Assembly (NCBI GenBank): GCA_900548215.1
Contig: URJI01000112.1
Location: forward strand, 1-7,753
Reading direction: 5' to 3'
Source of the DNA: an uncultured Coprococcus sp.
GTDB lineage: Bacteria > Bacillota > Clostridia > Lachnospirales > Lachnospiraceae
DNA: 7,753 nt
Every line of letters begins with the position of its first letter. Position 1 is the stretch's first letter. Positions 1 to 4,985 of this stretch are shown one piece after another. The translations under genes and the position numbers were made by a program. Below the pieces are notes generated by a model. That model worked only from the letters and a program-made list of their open reading frames with translations, was not told where the DNA came from and did not search any database.

Positions 1-519
1 ACAAAGGACTATGAAGATCTGATACTCAGCTATCCGGTGCTGGATCAGGTTATAGACAAGATGGGACTCAATATGAATTCAGCAGATCTGGCAAAGATGA
101 TATGCCTTGAGAATCCGACGGATACCCGAGTGCTGAAGATCACAGTCACCAGCACTGACAAGCAGCAGGCATGCGATATAGCGAATACACTCGCTGACGT
201 ATCTGTGGATTATCTCCCGGATACCATGAGTACAAATGCGCCAAATATAGCACAGGTTGCAAGAGTCGCTGATCAGAAAGTAGGACCAAGCTATTTGAAG
301 TATACAGCCATCGGAGCGATACTCGGAGCGCTCATATATTGCATAATCATCATCATCGGATATCTGATGGATGACACAATTCACTCAGCGGATGATCTGG
401 AGAAATACTTTGGCATAGTTCCACTTACCGTTATCCCGGAGAGCGATCAGTTCAGGACGGATGATGGTCAGGATTATGAGCTGAGAAAACTGGGAAAGAG
501 AGGGGCGAAGCATGAATAA
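1..519 (+). CDS. Wzz/CpsC-type polysaccharide chain-length regulator (5'-truncated)
   Basis: This is the C-terminal 172 residues of a polysaccharide co-polymerase, open from the first base of the window in frame 1; the true start lies upstream. The extracytoplasmic part ends around residue 95. One clear membrane helix follows at about residues 101-123 and contains a GAILG small-residue motif. This is the second transmembrane segment of Wzz/CpsC/YveK proteins. The roughly 50-residue cytoplasmic tail includes a 'DDTIHSADDLEKYFGIVPLTVIPE'-like segment, typical of the region that in this family contacts and activates the partner BY-kinase. The stop overlaps the start of the kinase gene by 8 bp, so the two are probably translationally coupled. 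Known role of the family: controlling polymer length and export at the membrane. The kinase domain is not fused, which is the Gram-positive arrangement. A GTG at position 37 is internal and not a real start. Confidence 0.9.
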   Translation, partial: TKDYEDLILSYPVLDQVIDKMGLNMNSADLAKMICLENPTDTRVLKITVTSTDKQQACDIANTLADVSVDYLPDTMSTNAPNIAQVARVADQKVGPSYLKYTAIGAILGALIYCIIIIIGYLMDDTIHSADDLEKYFGIVPLTVIPESDQFRTDDGQDYELRKLGKRGAKHE

Positions 520-1273
520 GTTAAATGTAGAGTTCCAGGAACTGCCATATGCAGTTGAAGAGGCGATGAACCGTCTCAGAATAAACATAAAGTTCTGTGG
601 AAAGAACACCAGAAAGATACTTATCACAAGCAGTATGCCAAACGAGGGCAAGAGCAGTGTGGCCATCAATCTGTGGAGAATGTTGGCTGAAGCAGGATTT
701 CCAGCAGTGCTGGTTGACGTCGACCTCAGGAAATCAGTCATAAAGGAAAGACATCACATAAAGAATGCGGATAAACTTCAGGATCTCGGCTGTTACCTGT
801 CGGGGCAGGCTGAGATGGAGGATGTGGTTTATCAGACTCAGATAGAGAATGCATACATGGTTCCATGTGTGAATCTTCTGGAGAGCCCGTCGGCTCTGTT
901 GGAAGATGCCAGATTTTCAGAGATGCTTGACAAACTGGCAAAGACTTACAGATACGTCATCATCGACTCCCCTCCTATGGGAAGCGTGGCAGATGCAGCG
1001 CAGATCGCGTCGTTGTGTGATGGTGCTGCTCTTGTTGTAAGGGCTGGAGAGACATCAAGGAATCTCATAAAACAGTCACTGCAGCAACTTGACCAGGTAG
1101 GCTGCAAGCTCCTCGGAATCATACTCAACAGAGTGGAGACTGCCGGAAGAGCCTACAAGAAATACTATGGCAAATATGGCAAGTACTACGGTGAGTATGG
1201 ATATGGCGCATACGGCAAAGGAAATGCCTCAAGATCAGATGAGGTAGCTGTAACAAAAGCTTCACAAAAATAA
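512..1273 (+). CDS. cpsD: CpsD/CapB-type tyrosine autokinase (BY-kinase)
   Basis: This is a complete 253-residue cytoplasmic bacterial tyrosine kinase. An N-terminal EEAMNRLRINIKF segment (residues 16-28) corresponds to the oligomerisation motif of the family. The P-loop is SSMPNEGKSS (40-49, with K47 and S48). Walker A' is VLVDVDLRK (66-74), and Walker B is VIIDSPP (149-155). The C-terminus carries a tyrosine cluster with nine tyrosines between 215 and 234, spaced by Lys and Gly. This is the usual autophosphorylation tail. In this family, cycles of phosphorylation of that tail, stimulated by the Wzz/CpsC partner, tune polymer assembly. The partner gene lies immediately upstream with an 8-bp overlap. 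The start ATG is at 512; a plausible Shine-Dalgarno (gaaagagaggggcga) lies just upstream inside the preceding gene. No phosphatase of the CpsB/Wzb type is visible in this window. Confidence 0.95.
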   Translation: MNKLNVEFQELPYAVEEAMNRLRINIKFCGKNTRKILITSSMPNEGKSSVAINLWRMLAEAGFPAVLVDVDLRKSVIKERHHIKNADKLQDLGCYLSGQAEMEDVVYQTQIENAYMVPCVNLLESPSALLEDARFSEMLDKLAKTYRYVIIDSPPMGSVADAAQIASLCDGAALVVRAGETSRNLIKQSLQQLDQVGCKLLGIILNRVETAGRAYKKYYGKYGKYYGEYGYGAYGKGNASRSDEVAVTKASQK

Positions 1274-1284
1274 AAGCGGATATT

Positions 1285-1315
1285 ACATAGTGTAGTGTGG
1301 CATACGTTATGTTTT
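1285..1315 (+). terminator. Terminator-like hairpin after cpsD
   Basis: Twelve bases after the cpsD stop, ACATAGTGTA (1285-1294) can pair with TACGTTATGT (1303-1312). The stem has ten pairs, two of them G-U, with an 8-nt loop, and runs directly into TTTT (1312-1315). The stem is AT-rich and the U-run short, so it would be a weak or partial terminator. The inverted repeat also overlaps the candidate promoter of the next gene, so an operator role is an alternative. Confidence 0.4.
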
Positions 1316-1325
1316 ATCATATAAA
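1297..1325 (+). promoter_or_regulatory. Candidate sigma-A-type promoter for the secreted-protein gene
   Basis: GTGGCA (1297-1302, 4 of 6 matches to TTGACA) and TATAAA (1320-1325, 5 of 6 matches to TATAAT) are separated by 17 bp. The expected transcript start near 1332 would give a 5' leader of about 26 nt that includes the strong ribosome binding site. A separate promoter fits the 84-bp gap after cpsD and the distinct codon usage of the downstream gene. The call rests on motif matching only. Confidence 0.4.
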
Positions 1326-1340
1326 TTTGCGATCAATTTG

Positions 1341-1350
1341 GGAAGGAGGA
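1341..1350 (+). promoter_or_regulatory. Strong ribosome binding site that fixes a GTG start
   Basis: GGAAGGAGGA lies 7 nt before the GTG at 1358. No in-frame ATG lies near it, and the GTG is followed directly by a standard Lys-rich signal-peptide N-terminus. The near-perfect Shine-Dalgarno supports both the GTG start and strong translation. Confidence 0.8.
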
Positions 1351-1357
1351 ATTTATC

Positions 1358-2155
1358 GTGAAGAAATTAAAAAAGTTACTGGCAATAGTATTATGTATAG
1401 CCATGATGGTTCCTGCAACAGTACTTGCTGCACCACAGTCATCACCTGCAAAGGTTGACCTTTCAAAGAAGGCTACTGTTACAACAGCTTCAACACTGTA
1501 TTATACAGGATCAACACAGAAGGCTAAGTTTGTTGTCAAAGTAAACGGAAAGACTCTTGTAGCTGAACAGGATTATGTAGTTAAGGGCTATTACTATGTT
1601 AAGAATGCCGGAGTATATAAGGTAACAGTTACAGGAAAAGGTAAATATACAGGAACAAAGACTTATATTTACCGAGTAGCATCAAAGTCTGTAGCACCAA
1701 GCAATGTAGCAGCTTCAGCTTCATCAAAGACTTACACAGGCAAGAAGCAGGCAACTGCTATCACTGTAAAGTATGGTAAGACTGTACTCAAGAAGAACGT
1801 TGATTACACTGTAAAGGGTATCACAGCAGCTACAAATGCCGGAACATACAAGATCACTATCACAGGTAAGGGTAACTTCAAGGGCACAAAGACCATTACA
1901 TATACTGTAAAGAAGGCAGCTCAGAAGGTACATGTAGTTGCAGGCAAGACAAGCAAGAGAGTTTATGTTTCCGGTGTTAAGGGTAAGGCAAAGGTTTCTT
2001 ACACAACAAACAACGGAAGAGTAAAGGTATCTAACGGTAAGGTTATAGTAGGCAAGGGTGTCAAGAAGGGCACAAAGGTCAGAGTAACCGTAACAGTTGC
2101 AGCAACACATAATTACAAGTCATACAAGAAGACAGTTACTTACGTAGTTAAATAA
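1358..2155 (+). CDS. Secreted, highly cationic Ig-like repeat protein
   Basis: This 265-residue protein has a clear Sec signal peptide: MKKLKK, a hydrophobic core, and cleavage probably after A24 or A25 (VLA-AP). C13 has no lipobox context. The mature part has three units: two related Ig-like repeats (about 32-107 and 114-186) and a C-terminal beta-rich unit (about 188-265). The last unit resembles the 'GKITVKKGLKKGTYKVKV'-type domain common in Lachnospiraceae surface proteins. The mature chain has about 44 Lys and 4 Arg against only 4 acidic residues, and no Cys or Trp. There is no LPXTG motif, no membrane anchor and no recognised catalytic or wall-binding domain. Val is coded almost only by GTA or GTT, and internal GCG, ACG, CCG, TCG and GTG codons are absent although neighbours use them, which suggests high expression. 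Inference: a structural protein of the wall or polysaccharide matrix. The exact function is unknown. Confidence 0.85.
   Translation: MKKLKKLLAIVLCIAMMVPATVLAAPQSSPAKVDLSKKATVTTASTLYYTGSTQKAKFVVKVNGKTLVAEQDYVVKGYYYVKNAGVYKVTVTGKGKYTGTKTYIYRVASKSVAPSNVAASASSKTYTGKKQATAITVKYGKTVLKKNVDYTVKGITAATNAGTYKITITGKGNFKGTKTITYTVKKAAQKVHVVAGKTSKRVYVSGVKGKAKVSYTTNNGRVKVSNGKVIVGKGVKKGTKVRVTVTVAATHNYKSYKKTVTYVVK
1451..1915 (+). repeat. Two tandem Ig-like protein repeats
   Basis: Residues about 32-107 and 114-186 share the spaced pattern YTG, GKT-L, DY-VKG, NAG-YK-T-TGKG and GTKT--Y-V. The resemblance is at protein level. Codons have diverged between the copies, so this is an old domain duplication and not a recent DNA repeat. 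The pattern matches the MBG/YDG-like beta-sandwich repeats widespread in surface proteins of gut Clostridia. Confidence 0.75.
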
Positions 2156-2183
2156 TTGCTCTTTTGATGTATAACAAGTGATT

Positions 2184-2250
2184 GCCGCCGAAGCCGCAGC
2201 AAGCAGGGAGTTCGCGCCACGGAATGCCCGGAGCTGCTGGCCGAGGTGGT
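2184..2250 (+). other. GC-rich structured RNA candidate
   Basis: Three stacked helices can form. GCCGCC (2184-2189) pairs with GGTGGT (2245-2250) with two G-U pairs. A 3x3 internal loop, GAA/CGA, could form tandem G-A pairs. GCCGCAGC (2193-2200) pairs with 2233-2241, with one bulged T at 2238. Inner GGG (2206-2208) pairs with CCC (2227-2229), and GTTC (2210-2213) pairs with GAAT (2222-2225), around an A-G mismatch and an 8-nt loop. GC content over 2181-2250 is 48 of 70, well above the flanking genes. No T-run follows on either strand, so it is not a simple terminator. The strand is assumed from the neighbouring genes. Confidence 0.5.
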
Positions 2251-2305
2251 GTAAAAAGATGACTGGGCAGAGTGAAGACAGGAATGTATCATGTGCTGAT
2301 TGATT

Positions 2306-2329
2306 ACCTGTTGTATATAGTTATCAGGT
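2306..2329 (+). promoter_or_regulatory. Small hairpin with competing partners (possible switch element)
   Basis: ACCTG (2306-2310) can pair locally with CAGGT (2325-2329). The same strand, as ACCTGT (2306-2311), is exactly complementary to ACAGGT (2425-2430) at the foot of the terminator-like hairpin. CCTGT (2307-2311) is also complementary to ACAGG (2278-2282). Such mutually exclusive pairings are what an attenuator would need, but short complements of this kind also occur by chance. Confidence 0.25.
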
Positions 2330-2342
2330 GTGCAGTTCACAG

Positions 2343-2381
2343 ATGAAACAGTTGAACAGAACTTTAGTTCAGATGTTTCGT
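2343..2381 (+). promoter_or_regulatory. Long hairpin in the leader
   Basis: ATGAAACA (2343-2350) pairs with TGTTTCGT (2374-2381), and TGAAC (2353-2357) pairs with GTTCA (2367-2371). Between them lie a U-G pair and one G-A mismatch. This makes about 14 pairs with a single mismatch and a 9-nt loop (2358-2366). No T-run follows, so it is not itself a terminator. It could be an RNA control element, a processing site, or a palindromic protein-binding site. Confidence 0.5.
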
Positions 2382-2389
2382 GTATGAAT

Positions 2390-2434
2390 TGTAGATTTGG
2401 GTGATTGCGGGGCTGCGATCATCTACAGGTTTTT
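2390..2434 (+). terminator. Intrinsic terminator or attenuator before the phosphotransferase gene
   Basis: TGTAGAT (2390-2396) pairs with ATCTACA (2421-2427), and GATTGC (2403-2408) pairs with GCGATC (2415-2420), leaving a six-base bulge on the left arm. Alternatively, GGTGATTGC (2400-2408) pairs continuously with GCGATCATC (2415-2423). TTTTT at 2430-2434 follows after GG. Only 22 bp separate its end from the start codon at 2457, so readthrough is needed if the downstream genes are transcribed from upstream. It could either attenuate them or end the secreted-protein transcript. Confidence 0.55.
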
Positions 2435-2440
2435 ATAAAT

Positions 2441-2446
2441 GAGGAG
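2441..2446 (+). promoter_or_regulatory. Ribosome binding site deciding the phosphotransferase start
   Basis: GAGGAG lies 10 nt before the ATG at 2457. An in-frame ATG at 2439 overlaps this site itself and has no Shine-Dalgarno of its own, so 2457 is the better start. Confidence 0.7.
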
Positions 2447-2456
2447 AGAAAAAATT

Positions 2457-3908
2457 ATGTATCAGAAAGGTGCAAAGGGCTGGCTGAAGCACTTCGACTT
2501 CATGCTGCTGGATCTTATAGTACTTCAATTGTCATTTCTTGTGGCATTCCAGATCAGACACGGCATGGTAAATCCGTATGCGAACAGAGATTATCTGGCA
2601 TTGGCTATCATCACGGAGCTGGCGGATATAGTAGCCATGATATTCCTGAATACATATGAGGGCGTTCTCAGAAGAGGATACTTCAAGGAATTCATATCCA
2701 GCTTCAAGAACGGTTTCGTGATAGTTGCACTGCTCCTTCTGTATGTGTTTGTCCTCAAGGATACATCTATATATTCCAGAACTACCATCCTGCTCATGTG
2801 GGCCATATATGTATATGCCACATTTGCAGTGAGGAGCCTGTGGAAGAAACATCTCGAGAAATATGCAGAGAAGGGCAAGGGCAAGAAACTTCTGGTCATG
2901 ACCACCAGACATATAGCAGATGATGTGGTGGCAGGACTCAAGGAGAAGAACTACTCCGGGTTTGATATAGTAGGTGTCATGGTGATAGATGCCAATCTCA
3001 TCGGTCAGGAGATTCAGGGAGTGCCGGTGGTGGCGGATTACAACAGCGCAGTTGATTATGTGAGAACCGCATGGGTGGACGAGATATACGTGGATGTGCG
3101 CGGAGCATACGGATATGCGAACACCCTGATAGAGGCATTTATCGAGGGCGGCATCACGGTTCACATGTGCATATCATCCATCGTGAAGACCCACGGCGAC
3201 AAGCAGCTCATCCAGAAGATAAATGGTGAGACCGTGGTCACGACCATGATGAATTACGCAACACCAAAGCAGATGCTGCTCAAGAGAACGGCAGATATAA
3301 TAGGCGGTCTGGTTGGCAGTATATTCACGCTCATCCTCACCATATTTATAGGACCTATCATATACATCAAGTCCCCAGGCCCGATCTTCTTCAAGCAGGA
3401 GAGAGTGGGACTGAACGGCAAGATATTCAAGATGTACAAGTTCCGAAGCATGTACATGGACGCTGAGGAGCGCAAGAAGGAACTCATGGAACAGAACACC
3501 ATGAGCGATTCAAAAATGTTCAAGATGGACTTCGACCCGAGAGTCATAGGCAACAAGATACTGCCGGACGGCACCAAGAAGAAGGGAATCGGCCAGTATA
3601 TCAGAGACTTCTCCATAGACGAGTTCCCACAGTTCTTCAATGTGCTGAAAGGGGATCTCTCACTGGTTGGAACAAGGCCGCCTCTCATCTCTGAGGTGAA
3701 GCAGTACGAGATGCATCACAAGAGCAGACTTGCAACAAAGCCTGGAATCACCGGTATGTGGCAGGTGAGCGGCCGAAGCGACATCACGGACTTCGAGGAG
3801 GTCGTGAGACTGGATACGGAGTATATAGAGAATTGGAGCTTTGGACTTGATGTGAAGATAGTGCTGAAGACTATCAAGGTAGTGCTTGGTAGGGAAGGGT
3901 CGAAGTAG
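2457..3908 (+). CDS. Polyprenyl-phosphate sugar phosphotransferase (WbaP/CpsE-type initiating enzyme)
   Basis: This 483-residue membrane enzyme transfers a sugar-1-phosphate from a nucleotide sugar to undecaprenyl phosphate, the first step of repeat-unit assembly. Four N-terminal membrane segments (about 14-34, 47-66, 84-101, 108-126) precede a cytosolic Rossmann-like CoA_binding_3-type domain (about 142-260). The catalytic Bac_transf domain begins with KRTADIIGG (276-284) and a fifth hydrophobic helix (about 282-304). It continues through SPGPIFFKQERVG (306-318), KMYKFRSM (325-332), the Asp-Glu pair in SIDEFPQ (D388-E389), GDLSLVGTRPPL (399-410) and PGITGMWQVSGRS (429-441). All expected motifs are present and the length is normal for the family. 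The sugar specificity (Glc, Gal or other) cannot be read from sequence alone. It is the first gene after the structured interval and is followed by the rhamnose genes. Confidence 0.95.
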   Translation: MYQKGAKGWLKHFDFMLLDLIVLQLSFLVAFQIRHGMVNPYANRDYLALAIITELADIVAMIFLNTYEGVLRRGYFKEFISSFKNGFVIVALLLLYVFVLKDTSIYSRTTILLMWAIYVYATFAVRSLWKKHLEKYAEKGKGKKLLVMTTRHIADDVVAGLKEKNYSGFDIVGVMVIDANLIGQEIQGVPVVADYNSAVDYVRTAWVDEIYVDVRGAYGYANTLIEAFIEGGITVHMCISSIVKTHGDKQLIQKINGETVVTTMMNYATPKQMLLKRTADIIGGLVGSIFTLILTIFIGPIIYIKSPGPIFFKQERVGLNGKIFKMYKFRSMYMDAEERKKELMEQNTMSDSKMFKMDFDPRVIGNKILPDGTKKKGIGQYIRDFSIDEFPQFFNVLKGDLSLVGTRPPLISEVKQYEMHHKSRLATKPGITGMWQVSGRSDITDFEEVVRLDTEYIENWSFGLDVKIVLKTIKVVLGREGSK

Positions 3909-3990
3909 GAGGCATATACTGGAATGACACCGACGATATGTCACAGGCGCGTCAGCGAGTGTGGCTACAACATTAGCAAAGATAGATAAT

Positions 3991-3997
3991 GAGGAGG
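3991..3997 (+). promoter_or_regulatory. Ribosome binding site favouring a TTG start for rfbA
   Basis: GAGGAGG ends 2 nt before the ATG at 4000 but 8 nt before the in-frame TTG at 4006. The TTG gives normal spacing and a product beginning MKGIILAGG, the usual N-terminus of RmlA. The ATG would be too close to the Shine-Dalgarno. Confidence 0.6.
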
Positions 3998-4005
3998 ATA
4001 TGAGA

Positions 4006-4902
4006 TTGAAAGGAATAATACTCGCCGGAGGCTCCGGCACAAGATTGTACCCACTTACGATGGTGACGAGCAAACAGCTCCTGCCAATATATGACAAGCC
4101 GATGATATACTATCCACTGTCTGTACTTATGAATGCGGGAATAAGGGAGATTCTTATCATCTCAACTCCAGCGGATACGCCGAGATTTGAAGCACTTCTA
4201 GGCGATGGACATCAGTTCGGAATAGAACTGTCATATGCAGTACAGCCATCACCTGACGGACTTGCGCAGGCGTTCATAATTGGTGCGGATTTTATAGGAG
4301 ATGACAGTGTGGCTATGGTGCTGGGAGATAACATATTCGCGGGTCACGGACTCAAGAAGAGACTCAATGAAGCTGTCGCAAATGCTGAAGGTGGCAAGGG
4401 TGCTACAGTGTTCGGGTATTATGTGGATGACCCAGAGCGGTTTGGTATAGTAGAGTTTGATGAGGATGGCAAGGCTATATCCATAGAGGAGAAGCCGGAG
4501 AAACCGAAGAGTAACTACTGTGTGACCGGACTGTACTTCTATGACAACAGAGTTGTGGAGTATGCGAAAGGGCTTAAGCCATCTGCAAGAGGCGAACTGG
4601 AGATCACTGATCTGAACAGGATATATCTTGAGAATGGAGAGTTGAATGTGGAGCTCCTCGGACAGGGGTTCACATGGCTTGATACAGGAACACATGAGAG
4701 TCTGGTGGATGCTACCAACTTCGTAAAGACAGTTGAGCAACATCAGCACAGGAAGATAGCATGCCTTGAGGAGATAGCATACCTGAATGGCTGGATCAGC
4801 AGGGAAGAGGTTCTTAAGGTATATGAAGTGCTGAAGAAGAACCAGTATGGACAGTACCTTAAGGATGTGTTAGATGGTAAATATCAGGAGCACCTGTATT
4901 AA
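4006..4902 (+). CDS. rfbA: Glucose-1-phosphate thymidylyltransferase (RmlA)
   Basis: This enzyme joins glucose-1-phosphate and dTTP to make dTDP-glucose, the first step of dTDP-L-rhamnose synthesis, in the cytosol. The 298-residue protein (from TTG 4006) has the nucleotidyltransferase signature GGSGTRLYP (8-16) and K23 in SKQLLP. It also has GDN with the metal-binding Asp (D108), EEKP (161-164), GELEITD (196-202) and WLDTGTH (224-230, D226). Length and motifs are normal for RmlA. The start is uncertain between TTG 4006 and ATG 4000; the Shine-Dalgarno spacing and the family N-terminus favour the TTG. A GTG at 3961 would add 15 residues not seen in the family. The 97-bp gap after the phosphotransferase gene holds no strong hairpin. 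In family members, the end product dTDP-rhamnose inhibits the enzyme allosterically. Confidence 0.96.
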   Translation: MKGIILAGGSGTRLYPLTMVTSKQLLPIYDKPMIYYPLSVLMNAGIREILIISTPADTPRFEALLGDGHQFGIELSYAVQPSPDGLAQAFIIGADFIGDDSVAMVLGDNIFAGHGLKKRLNEAVANAEGGKGATVFGYYVDDPERFGIVEFDEDGKAISIEEKPEKPKSNYCVTGLYFYDNRVVEYAKGLKPSARGELEITDLNRIYLENGELNVELLGQGFTWLDTGTHESLVDATNFVKTVEQHQHRKIACLEEIAYLNGWISREEVLKVYEVLKKNQYGQYLKDVLDGKYQEHLY

Positions 4903-4908
4903 AGATGC

Positions 4909-4951
4909 GCATTTGGTATTATAGGATATGATAAGTGTGTGTATCAAATGC
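4909..4951 (+). promoter_or_regulatory. Hairpin between rfbA and rfbB
   Basis: GCATTTGGTA (4909-4918) pairs with TATCAAATGC (4942-4951). The stem has ten pairs, one of them G-U, around a 23-nt loop that contains a further TTAT/ATAA complement. No T-run follows, so termination is unlikely. An mRNA stability or processing element, or a protein-binding palindrome, is possible. It begins six bases after the rfbA stop. Confidence 0.45.
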
Positions 4952-4985
4952 TTAGGATAATAGATGAGAATAGGAGAATAAGAAC

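Larger units (their letters stand above)
2156..2456 (+). promoter_or_regulatory. 301-bp non-coding structured interval (leader or 3' UTR)
   Basis: No convincing gene is present on either strand. From 5' to 3' the interval holds a 69% GC segment (2181-2250) that folds into a three-part hairpin, a region with alternative pairing partners (2278-2329), a long hairpin (2343-2381), and a terminator-like hairpin with a T-run (2390-2434). The ribosome binding site of the next gene follows. I find no convincing promoter inside it; TATAAC at 2170-2175 and TATAGT at 2316-2321 lack good -35 partners. It is either the leader of the phosphotransferase-rml operon or the 3' UTR of the secreted-protein transcript. 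It matches no riboswitch class that I recognise. Confidence 0.6.

Noticed and set aside
1358..1435. Lipoprotein signal at C13 of the secreted protein
   Set aside because: The residue before the Cys is Leu and the Cys sits inside the hydrophobic core, so there is no lipobox; an ordinary signal peptidase I site follows at 24-25.
2178..2303. Plus-strand GTG open frame of about 41 codons in the GC-rich segment
   Set aside because: No ribosome binding site, an unusual residue composition rich in Ala, Arg and Trp, and a better explanation as structured RNA.
2140..2340. Minus-strand open frame of 66 codons across the non-coding interval
   Set aside because: No Shine-Dalgarno precedes its start, its composition is unlike a protein of this genome, and it lies across the GC-rich structured segment, which explains the lack of stops.
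2439..2456. Upstream ATG of the phosphotransferase gene
   Set aside because: It overlaps the Shine-Dalgarno used by the ATG at 2457 and adds MRREKI, which has no family support.
2156..2456. Known riboswitch or T-box in the leader
   Set aside because: I looked for c-di-GMP, cobalamin and T-box core sequences by eye and saw none; an Rfam search would be needed to exclude others.
2405..2659. Plus-strand 84-codon frame overlapping the phosphotransferase start
   Set aside because: It starts in the terminator-like hairpin, has no ribosome binding site, and runs out of frame through a well-supported gene.
2532..3164. Long minus-strand frames inside the phosphotransferase gene (up to 210 codons) and similar ones in the rml genes
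   Set aside because: They are shadows of strongly conserved plus-strand genes, with His/Cys/Tyr-rich improbable products and no ribosome binding sites.
3961..4005. Upstream GTG and ATG starts for rfbA
   Set aside because: The GTG at 3961 has no ribosome binding site and adds non-family residues; the ATG at 4000 is only 2 nt from GAGGAGG.
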